Source: Clostridia bacterium
Lineage (GTDB): Bacteria > Bacillota > DSM-521 > Neomoorellales > SLTJ01
Direction: 5' to 3'
Assembly (NCBI GenBank): GCA_014360105.1
Contig: JACIYD010000138.1
Coordinates: 1-5,189, forward strand
DNA: 5,189 nucleotides
This document shows positions 1-2,607 of this stretch, piece after piece (position 1 is the first letter of the stretch; each line of letters begins with the position of its first letter). The notes below the pieces were generated by a model, which saw only the letters and a list, made by a program, of their open reading frames with translations, had not been told where the DNA came from and did not search any database. The position numbers and the translations under genes are program-made.

Positions 1-386
1 TTCTTACCAGCGGGCCCATCCCGCCGAACCCGGCGGAGCTGCTGGGTTCGGCCCGCATGCGGCGGCTCTTGCCGCGGCTTACCGGCGCCTACGACCAGGT
101 GCTGCTGGACACGCCGCCTCTTTTGGCCGTGACCGATGCGGCGGTTTTGGCGCCGCTGACGGACGGGGCCATTCTGGTGGCCCGCGCGGGGGTAACCCGG
201 ACCGACCTGCTGCGCGAGGCGAAGGTGACGCTGGAGAAAACGGGCGTGCGCCTGCTGGGGGCGGTGCTGAACGGTCTCAAACCCGAAACCGACGGCTACT
301 ATTACTACCATTACCGCTATTACTACAGCACCCAGGACGGCCACCGTCGCCGGCAAAGCACGCCGGACGCCGAGGAGACGCCGTAG
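1..386 (+). CDS. CpsD/CapB-family tyrosine-protein kinase (BY-kinase), C-terminal part
   Basis: Partial gene entering from the left edge; the first complete codon is at 3 and the stop is TAG 384-386, leaving about 127 residues. BY-kinases are cytoplasmic P-loop ATPases that autophosphorylate a C-terminal tyrosine cluster and control polymerisation and export of capsule or exopolysaccharide together with a Wzc/CapA-type membrane partner. Seen here: the family motif GPIPPNPAELL near the start, a Walker B-like strand VLLDTPPLL, the segment TDGAILVARAGVTRTDLL, the strand GAVLNG, and a cluster of eight tyrosines broken only by His and Arg (YYYYHYRYYY), the usual autophosphorylation tail. Walker A and A' lie outside the window. 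An intrinsic terminator follows 37 bases after the stop, so this is probably the last gene of its transcript and unrelated in function to the cassette to its right. Confidence 0.93.
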   Translation, partial: LTSGPIPPNPAELLGSARMRRLLPRLTGAYDQVLLDTPPLLAVTDAAVLAPLTDGAILVARAGVTRTDLLREAKVTLEKTGVRLLGAVLNGLKPETDGYYYYHYRYYYSTQDGHRRRQSTPDAEETP

Positions 387-395
387 GGCGTACGC

Positions 396-1253
396 TTATC
401 GTGGAAGCGGTTGTGATGGAAGCCGGGGCGGCGGCCCCGGTTTTTTTACCACGCGCTGAACCACCCCGATGATGCGGTCTTCCGGGCCGAGCGGCAGGTC
501 GGGATAGGCGCGGGTGGGATTGTTTGCCCGGAGGAAATAGCGTTCTCCTTCTTTGATGAGATGCTTTACCGTCACTTCTTCTCCCCGCAAGAGCGCCACC
601 ACGGTTTCCCCGTGGTTTGCCGTTTCCGCCTGTTTCACCCACACCACGTCGCCGGGGGCGATCCCGGCGCCCACCATGCTGTCTCCTTCGACCGTGAGGG
701 CGTAGTCGACGTCGACGTCGTGGGGTACGCCGGTGTAGCCCACCGCCTCTTCCACCGCGAGGTGCGGCCGCCCTGCGCGGATGCGCCCGAGGAGGGGCAC
801 GCTTTTGAGATCGTAGAGGGGAACGACCCGTTGGGGCAAGCGAGGCCGGTCCTGCTGCTTTTGCCGCTGGGCGAGAAGGTTTTGCAGGAAGGCTACTTCC
901 CGTGCCGCCTCCTGGGCGGCCCGGGTGGCGCGGCCGGCAGTTCCTCCCCGGCGGGCGGCCTGTAGCGCTTTTTTCTGTCGCTCCTGGGCGGCGGCGAGAC
1001 GCTTCTCCAGCTCGCGCACCGGCGTGGCGGCCAGGTCCACCAGTTCGCCGAGTTCGGTGTGGAGCGCGTGGGCGAGGACGAAAAGGTCGTCCAGCCCGGG
1101 CATGCGCTTCCCCTGTTCCCAGGCCTGGATGGTTGAGGGAGCCTTGCCGACTTTTTGCGCCAGTTCCCGGTAGGAGAGGCCGAGGGCGAGCCTTTTTGCG
1201 CCAAGGTACTGACCCAGGGCGGCGCTGCCGGTATTCTTCCTTCTTGTTTCCAC
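396..1253 (-). CDS. LexA-like repressor: XRE helix-turn-helix plus S24 autoprotease
   Basis: A 285-residue self-cleaving transcriptional repressor. Residues about 11-70 form an XRE/Cro-type helix-turn-helix (YRELAQKVGKAPSTIQAWEQG). Residues about 78-135 are charged and Ala/Gln-rich, a probable coiled coil. Residues about 145-270 are a LexA/S24 peptidase domain: cleavage site A160-G161 (RIRAGRP), catalytic Ser192 in GDSM, catalytic Lys230 in EVTVKHL. In this family RecA filaments on single-stranded DNA stimulate self-cleavage, and the domain also dimerises the protein. The XRE domain differs from the winged helix of canonical LexA, so HdiR-type SOS regulators or phage CI-like repressors are the closest comparison. 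The GTG start at 1253 was chosen because GGAGG lies 8 bases upstream; the frame stays open to a TTG at 1367 (38 more codons), but that extension would translate the candidate operator and has no recognisable domain. It is divergent to a DnaE2 operon, which it probably controls. The Pro-rich tail KKPGPPPR overlaps the opposing terminator. Confidence 0.92.
   Translation of the reverse strand: METRRKNTGSAALGQYLGAKRLALGLSYRELAQKVGKAPSTIQAWEQGKRMPGLDDLFVLAHALHTELGELVDLAATPVRELEKRLAAAQERQKKALQAARRGGTAGRATRAAQEAAREVAFLQNLLAQRQKQQDRPRLPQRVVPLYDLKSVPLLGRIRAGRPHLAVEEAVGYTGVPHDVDVDYALTVEGDSMVGAGIAPGDVVWVKQAETANHGETVVALLRGEEVTVKHLIKEGERYFLRANNPTRAYPDLPLGPEDRIIGVVQRVVKKPGPPPRLPSQPLPR
423..447 (+). terminator. 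Intrinsic terminator of the BY-kinase transcript
   Basis: A 6-bp GC stem, CCGGGG (423-428) with CCCCGG (435-440), has a 6-base loop and is followed directly by seven T (441-447). It serves the plus strand only; on the minus strand the hairpin is not followed by a T-run. It lies inside the last 16 codons of the convergent repressor gene. Confidence 0.85.
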
Positions 1254-1261
1254 GCCTTCCA

Positions 1262-1266
1262 CCTCC
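1262..1266 (-). promoter_or_regulatory. Ribosome binding site deciding the repressor start
   Basis: On the minus strand GGAGG is followed by 8 bases and then GTG (1253-1251). This near-ideal Shine-Dalgarno spacing favours the GTG start over the upstream TTG at 1367, which has no comparable site. Confidence 0.75.
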
Positions 1267-1326
1267 ACCTTCTTGCCTAGTTCTTCTTGCGCCAGCCTGC
1301 CGTGCCGCAGCCCCGCCTTGTCTTCT

Positions 1327-1339
1327 CTAGATGTTCTAG
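1327..1339. promoter_or_regulatory. Candidate repressor operator A, CTAGA-N3-TCTAG
   Basis: CTAGATGTTCTAG is a palindrome with two perfect 5-base arms around TGT. It lies about 75 bp upstream of the chosen repressor start, a position suited to autorepression. Its left half CTAGATGT recurs at 1391 and 1661, the latter against the promoter of the divergent operon. I could not identify a convincing -35/-10 pair for the repressor gene around it. That the XRE-S24 protein binds here is inference from position and symmetry. Confidence 0.5.
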
Positions 1340-1340
1340 G

Positions 1341-1400
1341 TCTTGTGCCCAGAGCCAAGGACCGCAATGATTAAATTGGGCATAGACCGGCTAGATGTCC
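1341..1400 (+). repeat. Imperfect direct repeat, copy 1
   Basis: Aligns with 1612-1669 over about 60 bases with one single-base gap and roughly 68% identity by hand count. Identical blocks are TCTTGTGC, GAGCCAA, GACCGC and CTAGATGTC, in the same order and nearly the same spacing. This copy contains the whole left arm and the loop of the hairpin at 1354-1436. Confidence 0.7.
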
Positions 1401-1436
1401 TGGGTTATCCCCAGTTTGCCTCTTGCGGTCTTTGGC
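1354..1436 (+). repeat. Ungapped 37+37 base inverted repeat (83-nt hairpin)
   Basis: Bases 1354-1390 pair with 1400-1436 in one register with no bulge: 26 Watson-Crick pairs, 6 G-T pairs and 5 mismatches by hand count. The outer 14 bp (GCCAAGGACCGCAA with TTGCGGTCTTTGGC) are paired throughout, with a single G-T. The loop 1391-1399 is CTAGATGTC. All six G-T pairs are G-U wobbles in a plus-strand RNA and A-C mismatches in a minus-strand RNA, while only one mismatch would become a wobble on the minus strand, so selection, if any, acted on a plus-strand transcript. No T-run follows, so it does not look like a terminator. It could be a small RNA, a REP/MITE-like unit, or a cruciform-forming regulatory site. 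Confidence 0.65.
1391..1403. promoter_or_regulatory. Candidate repressor operator B (CTAGATGTCCTGG)
   Basis: Carries the conserved half CTAGATGT of operator A; the second arm is degenerate (CCTGG against TCTAG). It occupies the loop of the 83-nt hairpin. A weaker candidate than site A. Confidence 0.35.
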
Positions 1437-1448
1437 CCCCTCGTTGGC

Positions 1449-1597
1449 GTGAGCCTCGCGGGCGATACTGGTGCTCGAGCTTCGAGTTCCGGCGGGCTCC
1501 CGGCTCGTGCGCGCCCTCCATGGCGCCGCGGGAGCTGGTGGCCATCCGTGGCCTTCGGCCGGACTTGCGCCCTCGCCCTCGCGAAAAGCTCGCTCAC
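1449..1597. ncRNA. Candidate structured RNA or small mobile-element RNA
   Basis: This 149-base GC-rich stretch carries no convincing gene but can fold into a closed multi-branch structure. Closing helix: GTGAGC (1449-1454) with GCTCAC (1592-1597), then TCGC-GGGCG (1456-1464) with CGCCC-TC-GCGA (1574-1584). Inside, in order: hairpin CTCGA/TCGAG (1474-1486); stem GCTCCCG (1496-1502) with CGGGAGC (1529-1535), enclosing GCGCC/GGCGC (1511-1526); and GGCC-TTC-GGCC (1550-1560). The helices can form on either strand, so the strand is not set. The size and architecture are reminiscent of the HEARO class (omega RNA of IscB/IsrB elements), but no such nuclease gene is in the window and I cannot confirm the class. 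GC-rich DNA forms stems by chance; the nested long-range arrangement is what raises this above background. Confidence 0.35.
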
Positions 1598-1611
1598 CGC
1601 GACGCGCGAAG

Positions 1612-1669
1612 TCTTGTGCTGTGAGCCAATGACCGCCCGACAAAAGTGGGGATACGCCAGCTAGATGTC
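1612..1669 (+). repeat. Imperfect direct repeat, copy 2 (half hairpin)
   Basis: Diverged second copy of 1341-1400 in the same orientation. It keeps the left arm and loop sequence of the 83-nt hairpin (GCCAATGACCGC at 1625-1636, CTAGATGTC at 1661-1669), but what follows is promoter DNA and does not pair back with it. Copies 1 and 2 bracket the structured GC-rich segment. Confidence 0.7.
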
Positions 1670-1673
1670 TTCT
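1661..1673. promoter_or_regulatory. Candidate repressor operator C, overlapping the -35 box
   Basis: CTAGATGTCTTCT keeps the CTAGATGT half of operator A and abuts the TTGACT -35 hexamer starting at 1673. A protein bound here would block RNA polymerase on the operon promoter, as expected for repression of a DNA-damage-inducible operon. The second arm is not conserved. Confidence 0.45.
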
Positions 1674-1701
1674 TGACTCCTGTTCACCCGGGGTGTACAA
1701 T
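1673..1701 (+). promoter_or_regulatory. Sigma-70/sigma-A promoter of the polymerase operon
   Basis: TTGACT (1673-1678), a 17-base spacer and TACAAT (1696-1701) match the housekeeping consensus at 5/6 and 5/6 with ideal spacing. Transcription would start near 1708, giving a leader of about 65 bases before the ATG at 1773. The DNA turns AT-rich downstream of the -10 box, unlike its surroundings. Confidence 0.8.
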
Positions 1702-1711
1702 AATGATTACC

Positions 1712-1757
1712 CGGTACCCTTAATATCGGCCTAGCAACATTATATTCCTTGGTACCG
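1712..1757 (+). promoter_or_regulatory. Imperfect stem-loop in the operon leader
   Basis: CGGTACC (1712-1718) pairs with GGTACCG (1751-1757), and AATAT (1722-1726) with ATATT (1742-1746), separated by a small internal loop. It would sit in the 5' leader just upstream of the weak ribosome site AAAGGG (1765-1770). It could affect translation or message stability, but it is AT-rich inside and GGTACC is itself palindromic, so this is tentative. Confidence 0.35.
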
Positions 1758-1772
1758 CCGGTGTAAAGGGCG

Positions 1773-2315
1773 ATGAGCAATTCTTCCATGAGCAGCCATG
1801 AGCAAGGCCCCGGTACGGCATTGCCGTCCTCCCTGACGGCGAGTGTTACCCTCAACGGGGTTTTTAACCGGGAGGCCCTAACGACCGCCTGCAAGGAACT
1901 GGCCGGCCTTTTGGCGGGCCGCCTGCGGTGCAAGGGCCTGGCCTATCTGGAAGTGGCGCTGGAGGCCGAGACGGAGAAGGGTACAGCCGGGGCCGTCAGC
2001 CGCTTCGGGCACGGCCGTTTGCCGGCGGATCTGGCACTGCACCTTATGTGTCTGCTCCCGCGCCTTGGCCTTTGCGCCCCGGTAGAGCGCCTCACGGCCA
2101 CGGTGAGGCGTTTGGTACCCGCGCCGGTGGAACAGCTCGCCCTTTTCGGTGGGGAAGAGCACCTGCGGCGGCTGCGGCTGGAGCGGGTGCTGGCGGAGAT
2201 GAACCAGAAGCACCGGTTGGCCCGCGCTTCGGCTCTCGTGCCCGACCGCCGGGAAAGGATGCTCGCCTTTTACGACCCCTGGCGCTTTGGGGGGCGGTCG
2301 GATCCGGGGCCGTAG
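1773..2315 (+). CDS. Stand-alone Y-family polymerase little-finger domain with clamp-binding motif
   Basis: A 180-residue protein resembling only the C-terminal end of DinB/ImuB-type polymerases. Residues about 22-115 read as a little-finger (IMS_C) domain: SVTLNGVFNREAL, then LAGRLRCKGLAYLEVALEAE, then the APVERLTATVRRLVP strand. Next comes EQLALFGG, with QLALF at 121-125 matching the QLxLF beta-clamp-binding motif, then the helix LRRLRLERVLAEMNQKH and the RASAL stretch that usually closes such proteins. The palm, fingers and thumb, about 230 residues carrying the catalytic acids, are absent, and its own promoter and leader sit directly upstream, so this is not simply cut by the window. ATG 1773 is the first start after an in-frame stop; AAAGGG lies only 2 bases upstream, a poor spacing, and ATG 1788 is an alternative. 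As first gene of a DnaE2 operon it may do the adaptor job of ImuB, linking DnaE2 to the sliding clamp (inference). A decayed ImuB remnant is the main alternative. Confidence 0.8.
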   Translation: MSNSSMSSHEQGPGTALPSSLTASVTLNGVFNREALTTACKELAGLLAGRLRCKGLAYLEVALEAETEKGTAGAVSRFGHGRLPADLALHLMCLLPRLGLCAPVERLTATVRRLVPAPVEQLALFGGEEHLRRLRLERVLAEMNQKHRLARASALVPDRRERMLAFYDPWRFGGRSDPGP

Positions 2316-2371
2316 GCCGGGGGGCAAGGATGGGAGACGGAAAAAGTCAGAGAATCCGGGGGTAGGATGCC

Positions 2372-2605
2372 TTGCACGGAGAGCTGGAGGTAAGCCTGAA
2401 AGGCGATGTGCCCCGGGCTTTCCGCTGGCGCGGGAAAAGCTACGCCGTCCTTGAGATCCTCGAAGTGTGGCGGGATACCGGCCGTTGGTGGGAGGAGGAA
2501 GCGCCCAAGCTCTTCTTCCGGCTGCGGACCGCCGGCGGCGGCCTGTGGGAGATCTACCGGGATGAGGCCCGGGGCACCTGGCACCTTTACAAGGTCTACG
2601 ACTGA
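2372..2605 (+). CDS. Small DUF6504-type protein of the mutagenesis cassette
   Basis: A 77-residue soluble protein with no signal or membrane segment. It is aromatic-rich and has the pattern FRWRGKSYAVLEILEVWRDTG followed by RWW, a strand LFFRLRT, then LWEIYRDEARGTWHLYKVYD at the C-terminus. I recognise this as the DUF6504 style of small proteins that occur beside DnaE2 or Y-family polymerases in other bacteria; family assignment is from memory of the pattern and the biochemical role is unknown. A compact beta-rich fold is likely. TTG 2372 is the only reasonable start: an in-frame stop lies at 2363-2365 and possible Shine-Dalgarno sequences (GGGGGT, AGGA) lie 4-8 bases upstream. The stop is 2 bases before the DnaE2 ATG, so the two are probably translationally coupled. 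Confidence 0.82.
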   Translation: MHGELEVSLKGDVPRAFRWRGKSYAVLEILEVWRDTGRWWEEEAPKLFFRLRTAGGGLWEIYRDEARGTWHLYKVYD

Positions 2606-2607
2606 CA

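Noticed and set aside
1327..1339. Canonical Gram-positive LexA box
   Set aside because: The reverse strand contains GAACAT, but no matching GTTC half follows at the right spacing; the symmetry is CTAGA/TCTAG instead.
1254..1367. N-terminal extension of the repressor to TTG 1367
   Set aside because: Would translate the CTAGA-N3-TCTAG palindrome and lacks a good ribosome site, while GTG 1253 has GGAGG at ideal spacing.
1371..1700. Small minus-strand open frames (including 1391-1597) and a plus-strand frame at 1395-1664 in the intergenic region
   Set aside because: Low-complexity Arg/Pro/Ala products without a recognisable domain; the bases are better explained by hairpins, repeats and promoter elements.
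1661..1700. A second complete hairpin at the direct-repeat copy 2
   Set aside because: Pairing outward from the CTAGATGTC loop gives only scattered matches; the right arm is absent.
1405..1772. Remnant of a polymerase catalytic domain upstream of the little-finger gene
   Set aside because: No frame shows palm, finger or thumb motifs, and a strong promoter plus an in-frame stop (1764-1766) precede the ATG.
1773..1803. ATGAGC repeated three times at 1773, 1788 and 1798
   Set aside because: Only two copies are in frame and the unit is short; probably a chance run of Met-Ser codons.
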